Of a stretch of DNA of 64,000 bases, positions 11,601 through 24,900 are shown in pieces. The DNA comes from Formicarius rufipectus. Taxonomy: Eukaryota > Chordata > Aves > Passeriformes > Formicariidae. The stretch is from assembly GCA_013399695.1 (NCBI GenBank), contig VXAU01003156.1, positions 2,058,219 through 2,122,218 of the forward strand, read 5' to 3'. The notes beneath the pieces are model-generated. The model searched no databases. It was not told the origin of the DNA and saw only the letters and a program-made list of their open reading frames with translations. The position numbers were made by a program, and so were the translations under genes. Positions within the stretch are counted from its first letter, which is position 1, and every line of letters starts with the position of its first letter.

Positions 11601-13999
11601 ACCTAGCTGTGTTTGGAGGAAAATAGTTGGAGCAGTTGAGTGCCAGGTGAGAGAAGCAAAAGCAGCTCTTTGCAGTGGCCCCTGTGATCAGGTTCAGCGT
11701 AGGTCTGTCTCTGCAGGGTCTGGTCCACTGAGCTGAGGTCCATCCCAGCTCCCTGGGGACCTCTGCTGTGGCTGTCCTGGTTAAGGGGTGTTCACTGCAC
11801 AGGTTGTGAATGTAATCCATGAAACCAGAACGATGCCTCCCAGAGTGTGCCTCAGATTTTAGGATCAAGCAAGTTTCCAAGTCAGTCACCTCAGGTGAAT
11901 GTCTAAAACTTGGGTGGGACGACCCTAAGCTCTTTTCTCTCTCTATGAGAAATGCTCTTTTATGTATTTGTTTTGGTTTGCTCATAGGGGAAATGACTGC
12001 ATGCTTTGTGTTCTTTTCAGTAAAAAGATAAATGTAGCAATAAGAAAGCATTAGAAGGACATAGCTGTGATTAAACAATACTTTTAGATGTCAAAACTGT
12101 CCTAGATTCCTTTTAATTTCCAAAAAGCAGACTTATCATAAGAACTCCCCCATCTGCCTTCCCCTTGCCCCTTCAGTTTGGTTATTCTTTTCCCAGTTGT
12201 TCAGTACTTTCCAGGAATAAGAGTAATGATTTTGATGTCAGCAACAATTATGTTATTTCCTTTTTAAATACTATACATGACCCCATCTTTCATATTCACA
12301 GTTTCCATGAAAGAGAATATGAACTTGGAACCAGACTGGGTTATAGAGGGGAGAGGGAGGTTTTCCCTTGGGCAGCTTCTGTGCTTTTTCTAAATGAAAT
12401 TTAATCTTACCAAATTAATTAAGGACAATTTCTCTTACACATTATCTGATCCAGCCATTTAATAGAAAGACAAGTTAGTTCTTTGAGACTAAAGGAAAGC
12501 AAACTGTTCCTTTCCCCTTTCTGCCCCAAAATGAACACCAGTACAGGCCTGGGTTGTAGAGACATGGCAATGGGGACAGTGGACCTTCTGTGCTACAGTG
12601 CTCAGAAATTAAATCTCTGAGGTTCTGTGGATTTTACATGTTCAGAACACTGCACAAGGTGGACATTTATTGCCAGGTACAGGTGACTGTCAGGGGACAG
12701 TAACTGGGAGCTGCTCTCGGAGATGGGTACCCAGTGCAGAGAGGTGACTGTTCCTGAGTCTTAGGAAAAGAAGGATCTCCACATCATGAAATTTGTCACA
12801 CCACGTGGGGCTGATAGATGTCCTTGAGCATTAAATGTGGCCAGGTTTCAGGAGTGCTTTGTGAGGTAGTGGTGGCCCACTGTTGCAGAATGGAAGTCCT
12901 GATTTAGGGCACTGCAATTCAGTGCACAGATTTTGGTGCTTCTGTGTTGTGGCATTATATTCCTCCTTCCTTACAAGAGGAGAGGAAAAGGGTTTTCCCC
13001 TTACCTTCCTTTACAAGGTAAGAAAAAAAGAGGAGTAGAACAGCCATCACACTGTATTATGAAAACAGCCTTTAGCCTCCTGGCCATCAGCCCTTGGGGT
13101 GTAAAAGGAAGTTGTGTCTGATGGGCTGTAGGCAGGATTTCACATGGGATCCATCCATGCCTCTGGAACACCCTCCTGCCCTGGGCCTGCCAAAAGGGCA
13201 GCACTGTTATCTGAAGTGTCTGAAACCTGCTTGTAGTCCTCCTTGGCTGTTCAGGGGTGTATCATCCTGAGCTGGAAAGGATCCCCCAACGCTGCTTTTA
13301 ACGAGGTTTCCAAGCCAGAAAGGTTTGTGTGAGAGTGCTGGGTTTCTGCTGAATCTTCCACCAGAGTATCTGGAGTAGAGAAGTCTGAAAAATTCCAGCC
13401 AAAGAGGAGTAGTCATGTTAAAGAGGGGAAGGTCTACAGAGTTTATTGAAAGCTGACAACAGCATAGAGGAGAGAGGAAATCATCTCAGAGGGATGAATG
13501 GCTACAACTTCTTTCTATACAACAGGTAATCAATACCATTTTTAATTAGAATTTTGCAGTTTGCTGATGAGAGAAGTAACTGCTTTCTCTTTGCATCTTG
13601 TGTTCCACAAAACAATGCCAGAAACTTGAAATGTGTTCATTCTCTGATTAAGAAAAATTAACTGCAATCTTTTTGCATGACCTATTCCCTCCTAGCCATA
13701 CCATTGGACTTAATGGAAATCACACACAAAGGCTGGTCCTAGACTGTTCTGGTTTGCCCTGTTACTTAATTCCCCATTCCTCTTTTTGTGCAGTATTTAT
13801 TATCTGCTCTATAGTATAGAGAACATGGAAAGTCACTATGGGCTCTCTCAGCATTGAAACATACATGGATTTATTTGGGGGTTTTTACCATTATTCTCAC
13901 TTCTAAAAGCAGTATCTGAATTAGCTGGCTCTTTAAAATCACTGTCAGTGGTTTTAAAATAGGGGTGGAGTGCTTGTGGGAGAGGGGAGAAAGGAAGAC
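5693..13999. other. Long non-coding stretch; small hairpin at 10033-10056
   Basis: No supported exon and no recognisable transposon over about 8 kb. G/T-rich simple sequence with runs of GGGG and GGG lies at about 9060-9095. An 8-bp perfect hairpin (TACTGTAT, 8-nt loop, ATACAGTA) lies at 10033-10056. Overlapping open frames at 9588-9965 on both strands, 11209-11565 (plus) and 11599-12078 (minus) match no family I know and have no convincing splice sites or initiation context. AT-rich tracts around 8560-8910 and 12160-12440 show no gene signals. Confidence 0.4.
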
Positions 14000-14180
14000 A
14001 TTGGCATCTGCTGCCTGTTAAGTCCATTAATTGAAAAGAAAATACTGCTGGTGCCAGAATGTAGAGCCCTGCTTCTAATTAAACCTAGGGAAGCAGTGGG
14101 CTGGTTTTAATTGAGAACAGCATCTCCCTTAATGGTGGCAGCAGCTAAAAACCACAAATGGATTCAAAGCATGAAGCACC
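14000..14180. promoter_or_regulatory. Putative homeodomain-site cluster (enhancer candidate)
   Basis: Four TAAT-core words occur in about 120 bp: CCATTAATTG near 14025, TCTAATTAAACC near 14075, TTTTAATTGAG near 14105 and CTTAATGG near 14130. This local spacing is what homeodomain-bound enhancers often show. AT-rich DNA can produce such words by chance and no alignment was possible, so this is an inference from appearance only. Confidence 0.25.
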
Positions 14181-16327
14181 TGGGAGACAGTGGTGACTCT
14201 ATTTGTGGGGTCAGTCCTTGTACCGGACTTGGGAACCTGCAGCACGAAACCTGGAGGAATAATTGGGTCCCAGTCCCCAGCACAGTCATGTAAACTTCCC
14301 TGGGTCTGAGAACAGGATGTTTACAATAGAAATTAGCAGCAGTCGTTAATAATGTGTCCTTTCAGAAACAGTTAAGGAAGGAAATCTTTCCTGGTAGCTT
14401 TGGGGGCAGGAGGAAGAGCTGCCCTGCCTTACTTTGCTCCTGGCAGTGTGGTTCCAATTAGCATGGCCTTCCTGCTGAAAGTCCTTTCTTGCCCAGGTCA
14501 CCCATGGGCTCGGGTGCCTGGTGGTGCCACCTCTGAGTCCCAGAGCCTTCAGCTGTCCCTACCTACCATACTGGCACAGGAAGGAAGCCACAGTAAAAAC
14601 CTTCATTCTGAACTGGTCAGCCAGTAGCAGTTTCATCCTGCAAAAGGTCCTAAACCACTTTTAGCCTGGTTTCTGAAGGGAATGAGGTGCATGTGATTGT
14701 ATCATCCAATTTCCTGCTTGTCACTGCTGTTGGAAGAGCTTTTGAATCCATTAGACAATTTCAGCTGGAAAGTTCAGTGAAAAGAGGCAGCCAGGCAGAG
14801 CAGGCACAAATGAGCTCCCTGCCTGAGGGGAGGGGTTGGGGGGAAGCTCAGCTACATTATTAGGCATTAATGAATCCACATGGGACACATGCCTCTGCTC
14901 CAGAGAAGCCCTGGGTAGAGCTCCCACTGTTGTCAGACATGGGCTGATCAAACCCCACGCCCTGGGAAATCATCCTCTGTAAGTCCCACTTTGCCTGGTC
15001 AGCTCTGGAAAACACCTCTTCATTTCTCCAGAGCAGGAGGTCCATCCTTTGCCCAGCCATCTGTTTCCCTTTACCCCTTGGAGAAACGGCAGCACTGAGG
15101 CTTTTCCACCAATTCCAAGCAGCTTTTTGATGCCTGTTTGCTGGCTTCCAGCAGTGCCCTTAGCAGTGGGGCCATTGGATACATCCTCTGCCCCTTCTGG
15201 GGAACGTGAGCCCATTTATTTTGCAAAGCCTGGCTCTTTACCTCCAGCTATAGATAAAACCAAGGCTCATGGCTCCAGGAGCAGCTGCTTCTGTCCATTT
15301 TGTCAGCTAAAGCGTCTTCCCTCACACCAAAGTACAGACACTGAACAGCAGCCAGAGTTGGGGGACATAGAAATACCTCGGGTCCATCTGTTGCGTTGAA
15401 GTTGCTGGAGTAGTTACCATATTGAGTAACACTCTGAAATCTGAGGTGCTTCTGGAAGCACAGATGTGATGAGAATATGTGCCTCAAGTGATGGGTGGCA
15501 CTGACTCTGTGAGGGGAAAACACTGCCCTCCAAGTCCTGCTGATGGTGCCAGCTGCTTGCCCCTGAGTGCCTGCAACCAGCCTCAGGTCATGAAGCAATT
15601 CCCAGCCAACACCCAAGTACCTCCCAGCAGGAGGGGTTTTTAAGAGGCCTTCCATCCCAGGAGCTCCAAAAGTGCAGTTTGGAAGGGTGCTGAATCATAC
15701 CTACCTCATCTGGAAGGTAGGAAGAAGTCAAGAGGGAATTTGCCATTGGTCTGGGATTATTATCTATTACTCCTACAGCTTAAAGACTGATTTAGCATTG
15801 GCTTTAGTCCAGATTGTTTAGTAGCCTGGCCCATCTGACTCAGGCTATAATGACCTGGCTGTGTTTTTAAGCTGCTGCTGGGAGTTTAATTGTGGATTTG
15901 AACGTGGCTCATGTTTTCATGGTAGTGGCCACTAAGTCCTGTATCCATGTAATCCTTCTGTCACAGTACCTGCTGGGTTTTTCTCCTGATTGTAATGCTC
16001 ACCTGTATTGTTTCCTAAGACTTTTCCCTGTGGAAATCCAGCCTGTGATTTGTTTTGAGGTGTGTTTTCTCACTTTGGCATCTGCATGCAAATTGTTCAT
16101 ACGCAGATGGCACCAAAAGAGTCAGTGAACAGTCAACTGGCCAACAAATATGATTAAGGGGGAGGGGAATCAATATCATTTACAAATGCATGTTGCAAAC
16201 AGTTTCAGGCAAAAAGATTAGAGATATTTTTTCCGTGTATAAGCAGGAAAGGTCTAAGATCCAGAAAATGAAATGGTTTTGATATGAGCAAAAATGTAAC
16301 TTCTGCATGAATTTGGTCACTGACCTC
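14181..16327. other. Non-coding stretch, nothing recognised
   Basis: I see unique-looking CpG-poor sequence with no defensible exon, RNA gene or repeat. Several 60-135 codon open frames lie on both strands around 15050-15650 and overlap one another, as expected for chance openings. Confidence 0.4.
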
Positions 16328-16673
16328 TTTGATGAAGAGGCTGAGAGAGCTGAGATTGTTCAGCCCAGAGAAGAGAAGTGTGCAAGATTTGCTGGTGAGG
16401 GACTTTGGACAAGGATCTGGGGTGACAGGACAAGGGGTAATGACTTTCAGCTGACAGAGGGCAGGGTTAAATGCTGTATCAGGAAGAAAGTCTTCCCTGT
16501 GAGGGATGGAATGGATTGCCCAGAGAAGCTGTGGCTGCCCCAGCCCTGGAGGGCCAGGTTGGATGGGGCTTGGAGCAACATAGAATAGAGAAAGGTGTCC
16601 CTGCTTATGGCAGCAGGGGATGAGTGGATGAGCTTTGAGGTCCTTTCCAATCCAAACAATTTGATGATTCTTT
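16328..16673 (+). mobile_element. CR1 LINE 3'-end fragment, sense
   Basis: This is the sense strand of a CR1 3' end. It opens with GAAGAGGCTGAGAGAGCTG and CAGCCCAGAGAAGAGAAG, the end of the reverse-transcriptase ORF. Then follow a block close to AGGAAGAAAGTCTTCCCTGTGAGG, then TTGCCCAGAGAAGCTGTGGC, then CCAGGTTGGATGGGGCTTGG, and finally GAGGTCCTTTCCAATCCAAA with a GATGATTCTTTG terminus that is a worn form of the terminal octamers. The 3' end is intact and the 5' end is truncated. Frame breaks remove any coding capacity. Confidence 0.92.
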
Positions 16674-16679
16674 GACTTT

Positions 16680-16724
16680 AAAAAAACAAAACAAAACAAA
16701 AAACAACAAACAAACAAACAAAAC
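16680..16724. repeat. A-rich (AAAC/AAAAC)n simple repeat
   Basis: About 45 bases consist only of A and C, in repeated AAAC and AAAAC words, starting a few bases after the 3' end of the sense CR1 copy. CR1 elements end in octamer repeats and not in poly(A), so this is more likely microsatellite growth at or beside the insertion site than a CR1 tail. Confidence 0.85.
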
Positions 16725-18730
16725 CCTTTTGTGTAGCTCAGAGGTTTTCTTTGAGTTCAGCCTTTGCTCTACAGATAAGGAATGCTCTCCAGAGCCAAGA
16801 CCTAGGATGCCTCAGGGTTTCTGCATTTTTCAAGGCCCAGGCTGCAATGCTCCCTTCCCCTTGGACTTCTCCAGCAACATCTCTGGAGATGTTGTGGCCT
16901 GTGTGGTTGTGCTGTTGCAATTCGTGCTTGGGCAATAACCCCTAAGCACAGTTCCAGTTCTTGAAGTTATGTCTTTGACCTTCCAGGCACAACAACACAT
17001 TGAACTTTATAAGCTGACCCTTTTTCATGACTCAGTGATTCTTAACCCTCCTGGGATGGGAGGCTGGGATCCAGCCTGGAGCCTGCTGACCTGTGCCTCT
17101 CTTTCTGGAGGCAGGACAGGAGGCAGACTGTCTGGCATCAAATTAGCCTTGTTTGCACACACCAAAGGATACAGCTCCCAAATCTGAAGTGATGCAGAGC
17201 CTGAGCTGTGGGGCAGCCAAGGAAAAGACAGTGCCCTGCCCATGGCTGGATGGGATCTGAGCAGGAGCACACAGAGCTGGCAGTAAGAATCTCTGCCTGT
17301 CTCAGAGATGAGCTTGCTCCCAGCAGCCACTGGAAGGGGGAAGCTCCAAACTGCCCACTGGAGTTTTCAGCAGTCAGGAGGGGTGTTGCTCACAATTTGC
17401 AAGAGAAAAACTAAACCTCTCTGGCATGTGGCACTGGCTGTGCTGCTGACCCCTCAGCCAGTGCACAGACACTGAGCCTGAGCTCAGGACAGGAAGGGGT
17501 TTCACAGGTTTTGCCTTCCAGCCCTTGCTTTACCCTCTCACTCAGTTTTCCATTCATCCTTTGTCTCTGACATTTAAACTCTAAGCCCTCAAAGCCTCTC
17601 CCTGTGTGTGTGTGTGGTACCTGCCTCCCCCAAGCCCTGCTTGGGGCTTGGCTGCTGCTGTCACCCACAGTGACAGGCTGGAACTGATGGATGGCTTTTG
17701 TCCCCCTTGCTTCAAGGGACACTTGGCCCCACACGGGGACCCCCGAGCTCTGTTTCTGGCTGCAGCTTCACCCTCCACGCTGGGACTTTGCTGTGCTCTG
17801 TGGGTCTGGGGGAAAGAACAACCTGGTGTTTTGAAGGATCAGTCTTGAATGAAACTGCCCAAAGAATTTCTTTTTGATTGATGTGGAGAACTGGGATATT
17901 CTTAGCAAGGTGATTGGGAGTTTCTAATGAAATCGATCTGACATCAATAATGAAATGAGGGGGAAAAGGTATAATTGGTTAAATAGTTAAGCAAGACAAA
18001 TCATATTTCCAGTAATACTGACTTACAATTTTCACTGTATTTCCCTAAACACACACACATTCAGACAGTCTTCAAAGGGAGAAAACTTGTGGCCAGCATT
18101 TGGTAGATAAGCTTTTACTTAGTGCTGTTTCTTCTGCTATGAAGGAAACTTGACAGTGGATAAGTGAGGAAGTGGGCAGCCCTGAGGAGGTGCCCGTGTT
18201 AGTACTTTCCCTCTTACCTGGCACACTTGTTTCTAATTGATGCGTCTCCCTTCTGTTCCTTTGTCTTTTGGGGGCCCCTCACCTTTGCTGTGGGATGCCT
18301 GGCAAAGTAGCACAGTGCTTTGGGGAGCTTTTGAAATCAAGTTTCCAAGGTGCTGTTTAAAAGCATGGCCTACATTCATTTGGGGTTGTGCTCAGTGGTC
18401 TAGAAGGGGAGTGCAGGTCGCAGCTCTTCCGTGTCTCGTATGTGAGACTGGACAACATCATCCTTTTCAGATGCTCCCCATAAACTCCTGGCTGACCTCA
18501 AGCAGTGCTTTCTCTTAAGCCAGGCCATGGGGACAAACTGAAAACCTGCTACAAGGCAGCACCATTTCTCCTCGTTCCCTTGCCCTTTCCCAGGGCTGAG
18601 CCACACCTCAGCCCCTCAGCCTCCTCCCAGTTCCCCACTGACCACCCCGCAGCTGTTTGCTGGGAGCCTCCCTGGCTGGAAAGGCTGGTCCCCCATCAGC
18701 ACAAAAGCCAAACCTCCCAGCCCTCCAGTG
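16725..18730. other. Non-coding stretch with a short GT microsatellite
   Basis: A (TG)7 tract lies at 17603-17616. The rest is unique-looking. Open frames of 60-107 codons on both strands at 17025-17850 overlap each other and are not supported as genes. Confidence 0.4.
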
Positions 18731-18958
18731 GGGGTTTTAATGGAGCCCTCTGGAACCGAATGCTTTATTTTGGGGGCTCTGCTAGACAATGGACTCTCTG
18801 GATTCTCCTCCGGGGGACAAGCTTGTCAATCAAATTGTCACAGACAATAATTACCCCCTGCTTTATCCGCTCCGTCTGCCTCCAGAACAGTCAATTAGAG
18901 CTATTGATACAGACAAGCCATTCTCACCAAGTTCGTTTTCAGCCTAATTAAAAGGAAC
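18731..18958. promoter_or_regulatory. Putative conserved enhancer with SOX-like and homeodomain-like palindromes
   Basis: The block is unusually dense in dyads. There is a perfect 12-bp palindrome GACAAGCTTGTC at 18816-18827. A perfect inverted repeat ATTGTC-ACA-GACAAT follows at 18834-18848, pairing two SOX-type ACAAT cores. Then come AATAATTACC, GTCAATTAGAG and CTATTGATAC, which are homeodomain-like or PBX-like words. Several CpGs survive in otherwise CpG-poor surroundings. Known vertebrate developmental enhancers look like this. There is no open frame with coding character. The target gene is unknown and no alignment was possible. Confidence 0.4.
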
Positions 18959-21900
18959 CTGTCAGTGCCTTTCCCTGTAACCCTCTGGCTTCTGAAGGCT
19001 TCCCTTTGTGCACAGTGCAGGGGCTGAAACAGCCTCACTCCTTTGGAGAGACAGAGGCTTAGTTAAAGTGCAGGCTTTCATCTCAGCCTTCCCCTCCCTT
19101 ATGGTGAGAGGGCAGGATGGAGGAAGGCAAGGAGATTTTCCAGAAGACAGAGTCCTGCCTGCCTGGCTCTGGCCAGCACTTTTTCAAATTCATCATGTGC
19201 AAAGGGAAAAAAATCCTCTGAACTTCAAACTCCTTGAAAGCACTCTGATGGTAAATAAGTGTTAATTCTCTCTGTGCACAGAGACCTTTAAACAGAGCCT
19301 CTTCAGGGATGAAAAACATTGCTTTTTCCTGCCAGAATGTTTTGTTCTGCCTTTTTTTTTTTCCTTAAAATTACTAGAACACACAAAAAGATACACCAAA
19401 AATCTCACCATCTTCAGGGTACCGCTGATCTGAAGTGTATTTCAGGCACTGTCTGACCAGGCTTTCATTGTGCTGCAAGAAAGATACTGCCACACTCCAC
19501 AATTTAAACTCATTGCAACAAATTATGTCCTCAGCCATAAAATAAAGTCTCTGTCCAGACTCTGCCCTGAGTTTAAACTTTCTGAGATCCAGTGTGTGGG
19601 ATCAGCTTGTGGAGAGGCAGTGGGCAAGATCTTCAGGCCTCTGCTCCTACAGCCCCGAGGTGGGTGTGTTGGATAAACCTGCTGCTGTGACCGATGGTTC
19701 CTTTCCTGAACTAATGTTGTCCCTTTTCACTTTTTTCCTTTTCCATGTTGTCACTGCTGTTGGATCTGCTTTTCTTCTTCTCCTCATTTGTGAACTGAAA
19801 CATCCAGGTAAGTGTAAAATATGTTTTTAAAAAATATCCTTTAGGAATATTTTTGTTCTTTGCCTTTCCCCTGGTTGTGTGTGATCTTCCAAGTGGCTTC
19901 TGGGGAGCGTGTTTCACGGGGAGAGAGAAACAGCAGTGAGAAAGATATCCCATGGTCCCAAGTCTGAGCCATTTCACAAGAAGGACTGAAAATCCAAACC
20001 CAGGCTTCCCATTTAACCTAGAAACAGTATAAAGTGTGGCAACACAGGTCTCTTGCCAATGAAATTGCTAATTTTTTGCCAATGTTGTAATGAAAAGCAT
20101 TGCAAATCAGAACTCTGGATGAAGAAACTCTGTGCTTTCCTTCAGTGAGGCAGACCTCCAGAGAAAGTCACAAAATCATTTCCAGGTGTAATTCAAAATG
20201 GGAGTCACATTTTAAACACAAAAAAAACCCCCTACCTGTACATTTAATCAGAGTAGCTTTGAGCTCAATCACAATTCTCTGCACACTCCCACAAAGTGTT
20301 TGCTGACAAGTTTGCTGGGATAGGTCTGTTGTAACTCAGAACTTGTCCCAAGTCCTTTCCCCCAGCCTGCCTCTAATTCCCAACTACATAAAATGGAATA
20401 AGAAATATTTAATTTCTGGCATCTTGGAAAACTTTTCTTGCACCTCTAAGATGTGTGAAGAGCCAAGCAGGTCTGTGAGATCTAAAGGAGGAGTGTTCAG
20501 AGAGGCATTTGAAGCCTACACCTGAGTGCAGGAGATCCCCCAAGTTTCTCCCACCCTCTGTGTGACCTGAGCTGCACCTTTTCTCATGGAGCTTTCTAAC
20601 TTGCTCTGGAACTCCCCAGTGAGGATTGTTTGGGAGGTGCTGTAGGTATCTCCCTCACCACTGTTCTTGCCAGCACTGCAATTCATTGGGACAGCAATTT
20701 GTAGCCAACTGTTGAAAATTCACTTTTATTCTCAGGCTTGTTTTCTGCCTCCTTCCTCCCTGAAATCCCCGTGACTCTCCTGATGCTGCAAAGGCAGAAT
20801 AGCTGTCTTTGTGCTGCTACTCGCTCACCAGTCATGATTTTGCCTAAATTGGCTTAAAACTAGTTTGAAATGTGTTTGCTTTCAACCGTTTGTTAATGCA
20901 GTAGTGCAGAATGACACACTAGCCAAAACACTTAGAAATTGCCGTTGTTTGAGAAGCTGTTTTGCCACGTAAGTGAACTCCAAGGCAAAGGATAATTACA
21001 AATATAAAAGCCCTCCTGGAAACTGCATGGTTTGAAAGCTCTATGTGTGCTGGAGTTTGAAAATTGGAGCTGTAACAAAATCCCATCAGTGCTGCATGTG
21101 CCAATAATCTGAGCTGTAGGTCTGCCCTGTGTCTGTAAGAGCAGAGTTTGGAGTGGTCCAGCCATGGAAGCTCATGGAGAAGTGATCTTGATACACTCCC
21201 ACAAGTACATATTGACCTTAAATTGTGTTCACGTGGGATGTGGCACCTTTTTGAAAGAAAAAGAATAAAACCAGCTGTACTGGAGTAGGAGAAAAAGCCA
21301 TTTAATCTGATAGCCCCAGGAAGACTAAAACAGGGCAAGCATATGTGATACTTCCCTTTAGCAGTTCTCCAGCTTCCAATTATTTTCAGTTTAGTGACTT
21401 CCTGAGCATCACAGAGGTAGGACACAGAGAGTAAAAATTAAACTTACCAGACAAATACAGCACAGAATATGGAACAACTTCTCACCTAAGAATTTCAACA
21501 CTGCTTACAGAAACATCTCTGACTTTCTTCCCCAAGTCCCACATTCTGTCAGGTTTCCAGCACTGTGCTCACCCATTGATGTTGACTTTCTCCCAGGGGA
21601 AAATGAACTGTGCAGCAGTTTACAGGTTCCTTTGACATAGCTCTCTTAAAACTATAACTGATACTTACCAAATGAAATTGTAGTTGGTGCTGGAAAATTC
21701 TGTACCTGGGAAAGAGGGAGGCTTTTCTCCTGCTCATTTCCAAGGGGCTACACAGGGAGAAGGCATTGATTTCCTTCAGCATGTTCCTCCCATGGTCTCC
21801 CCCAGTCTTGCCATTAAGGAATGACCTTTCTGGGTTTGTTGAGTTCCATGGAACAGTTGGGATCTGTGTCTATGCCAAAGTCTTTGTGGCTGTGGCATTA

Positions 21901-24900
21901 TGTGGCATTAGAATTAAATCTCTTAGGAGCATCTACCTAAGATGTCCTTCCCAGTCCATGAGGGATATTGTGAGCCCCAGTTTAATCTTCCAGTGCCAGG
22001 GGTGTTCTTGAGTCCAGAGCCAGCACAAAGAGCTGGCCTTGACTTTCCTTGCAGGAGAACAACCATTGGTCATCCTTGTGAAATGACTTACTGCAGAAGT
22101 GCTTTAGAGAGGATGGTGACTTTGGTTACAAAATGTGGTGGTTGGAAATGCAGGCAGGCGACACACACACATTGAGGAGCAGAGCTGAACATGTGTATGG
22201 CATGGTGGAAAAACTGGGAAATAAAGCCCCTGAATTTGCACTCCTAAAGGGTGCTCCTCTCACGTGCAGCTTTGTCTGCTGTGTGCCAAGTCACACTGGC
22301 ACTTTGAGGGCTTATATGGTAGGGGTTTTGAGGGGGTTTCTTTTTTTTTTATTCCCAAATTCTTCTGGAAAACAAAAACCCCAGGTTTTCCAATGCAGTA
22401 GTTGAGTGCATCCTTGAAAAGACCATGTTCATTAAAGGCTTCTTCAGAGCAACAGTGAAGGTAAGAGTTACTTGAGTGCAGGAAGAGAAAGCAGCAGAAT
22501 TACTAAGAGTACCCTTACTCTTACACAAAGGATGTGTATTTCTGTGCACAGGAATTTGGAAGGTGGCACATTTGAAAAGAACAGCACTCCAGTTTACTTT
22601 CAGGTGATGGCAGAGTAAGGATTCATTGCAAGGGGTTGAATGAGATGTGAACTGTCAATGTGCCAGCTGTACACGTGGAAGATTCCCAGAAATTCTGTCT
22701 GCCATTTTTGGCAAACTGTGCCCTTGGATGTGTTGACAGCTGTGACTGGGAGGTTTAAATATGTATGAGGCCTGTTTAGAAGGAACAGTCCCTATTTATA
22801 ATAAACTGGTCCATAAAAAAAATCCAAACAGGTTCTATTTTTGCCTCAGTAGAAATCCACTGACTCTCAGACAGTTTAATGACCTTGAAATTTTCCCTGT
22901 CCTCCTCCTCTTCGGTTCCTGAACACGCCTCAGTCTCTGATGTTTTCACACACCTTCTATTGAGACGTGTCAAACTGAAACAAACTTTTCCTGATGTCGA
23001 AGTCACTAAGGAGGTGCAGGGATGAGATGAACAGGAATCTCAAGGGGAACAGAATCAAGCCAGGCTTACAGCAGGATGAAGGCAGCATCTGTGAATCCTG
23101 CAGATCTGGATGAAATTTAGCACAGGAGAAGCAAAATGTATCAACTGTTTATCTCACATATTTCAGTTTTGATTTCTTTTGTGTAAGCAATTACAGCTTT
23201 CCCAGCCCTGCATTGTGTGTAACCAGCTGGGGTTAAAGCTGTGCCAAAGGTGTAACACCTCTCTGAAGTGACACATCACCTCGGTGCTCCACACACTAAA
23301 CTTTGATCTGTGTGTGCAGTTGTGTGTGAGGGCTCACAGAAATGTTAAATACTCCTGCAGAGCCACTTCACAGCTTTTCACAGGGACATTCCACTGGAAT
23401 TTGTAGTTTACTAAACCTGGATATGTCTGAAAGCCCAGCTGAACGTTGTGTATGTTCTCAAGGGAGTCGTGTAGTCGGTTTAAGTTTCTGGAACGATGTG
23501 AGGAGTGAAGAGAGAGCATATACCCATTACAGAAAACCCTGGATTTTCTTCTCTCCTTCAAAGTAGCATGTAGGGCCCTTTCCCAGCTTTCACTGCAGCT
23601 GTGATATGGTCATGTCAGTAGCAAGTCCTCCTGGTAAAAGTTGCTTAATAGTTGTGTTGTTTTCCTTTTTCCTGTTGCTTGTAGCATTCTGAAAATACCA
23701 TCTCTGAGGGTAAGGTATTCCTGCTCAGAGTGGGAGAGGGAGGACTGCCATGCATCATCACTTTGGGTGCCAGTCTGTGGTGGAAAGGAATTGGTCTGTT
23801 ATGATAACTGGGAAACAATTCTTGCAATGTCTTTTGATATATTATCGTGTTGCTCAGCCCAATAATACACATGCATCATGTCCAGTAAGAGGTATGTTTT
23901 AATAAGTATTTGAGAAGTGCAAGCGTGTAGTTAAATATTGTACCATAACACACACTGAAATGGGAATGCAGTTTATGTCTTCCCTTGGCATAAATATTTT
24001 TCTTCTTTGGAACATTAATTACACAACAGTAACTCTTTCTTAATATGTTTTGGTATATAGCTCTGCACTCAAAATACCAACATAGCCAAAAAGATTTATT
24101 TCTCTAAATTGAATTGCCTTATCCTTTACAGGAAATTGTCTGAAAATTTATTGACAGAGTTACTCCCAGTTTTCTTAATTTCTCATGGCATTGTTGCAAA
24201 CAGACATGGCCCTATAATTTTGATCACAATGAGATAAGAATGGGTAAAGTGGCCTCATGCTGTTGGATCACCTCTGTGTTTTCTGTTCCCTGCTTTTATT
24301 CTGTCATTTAGCTCAGCTGCATGCTGCAGAATAGCAGAACACTCAGGGGGACAAAGCGCAGGGGCTTTCAAAGCTTGGGATGATACAGGGCAAATCGGGG
24401 GGGGAAAGAAATGGTTTGGTAAAAAGATGTCTGAAGGACAGAGCAGCCTTTCTTCCAAAGCTTGCTTTCCTGAGACCTCAGGGGCTCAGTGTGGACCCAA
24501 GTGTGCCAGGAGGAGGCCTTTCCAAGGCAGCCTGTGGAGCACCATGTCTTGCTACCAGTTTGTGTTGGTCCTTTCATCCTGATGATGGTGGGAGGAAGAG
24601 GAGTTGGGAATTCCTCATCACTCTGGATAGTGGAACACAACTGACAATCCACATGTTGGGGAAATGGCCCGTGCTGTGGGAGAGTTTGGGCTTTCCTGTT
24701 CTGCTGTCTGATGATGGGAGTGCTTTATTAGATTGAAGAAAAAAATCATAAAGTTTGAGGAAAGTTTGCTGGTTTAGAGTTAAACCAGCAGGAGAAATGA
24801 ATCCAACGTGGAAGGGGATTGCAAGTCAGAACAACAATTTGAGAAAAAAGATCACACAATACACTGAGACAGAAGGAAAATCCCTTTGACCCACACAAAC

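Noticed and set aside
20919..21425. 168-codon minus-strand frame
   Set aside because: No recognisable domain, no initiation or splice context, and a second open frame overlaps on the same strand. Consistent with chance.
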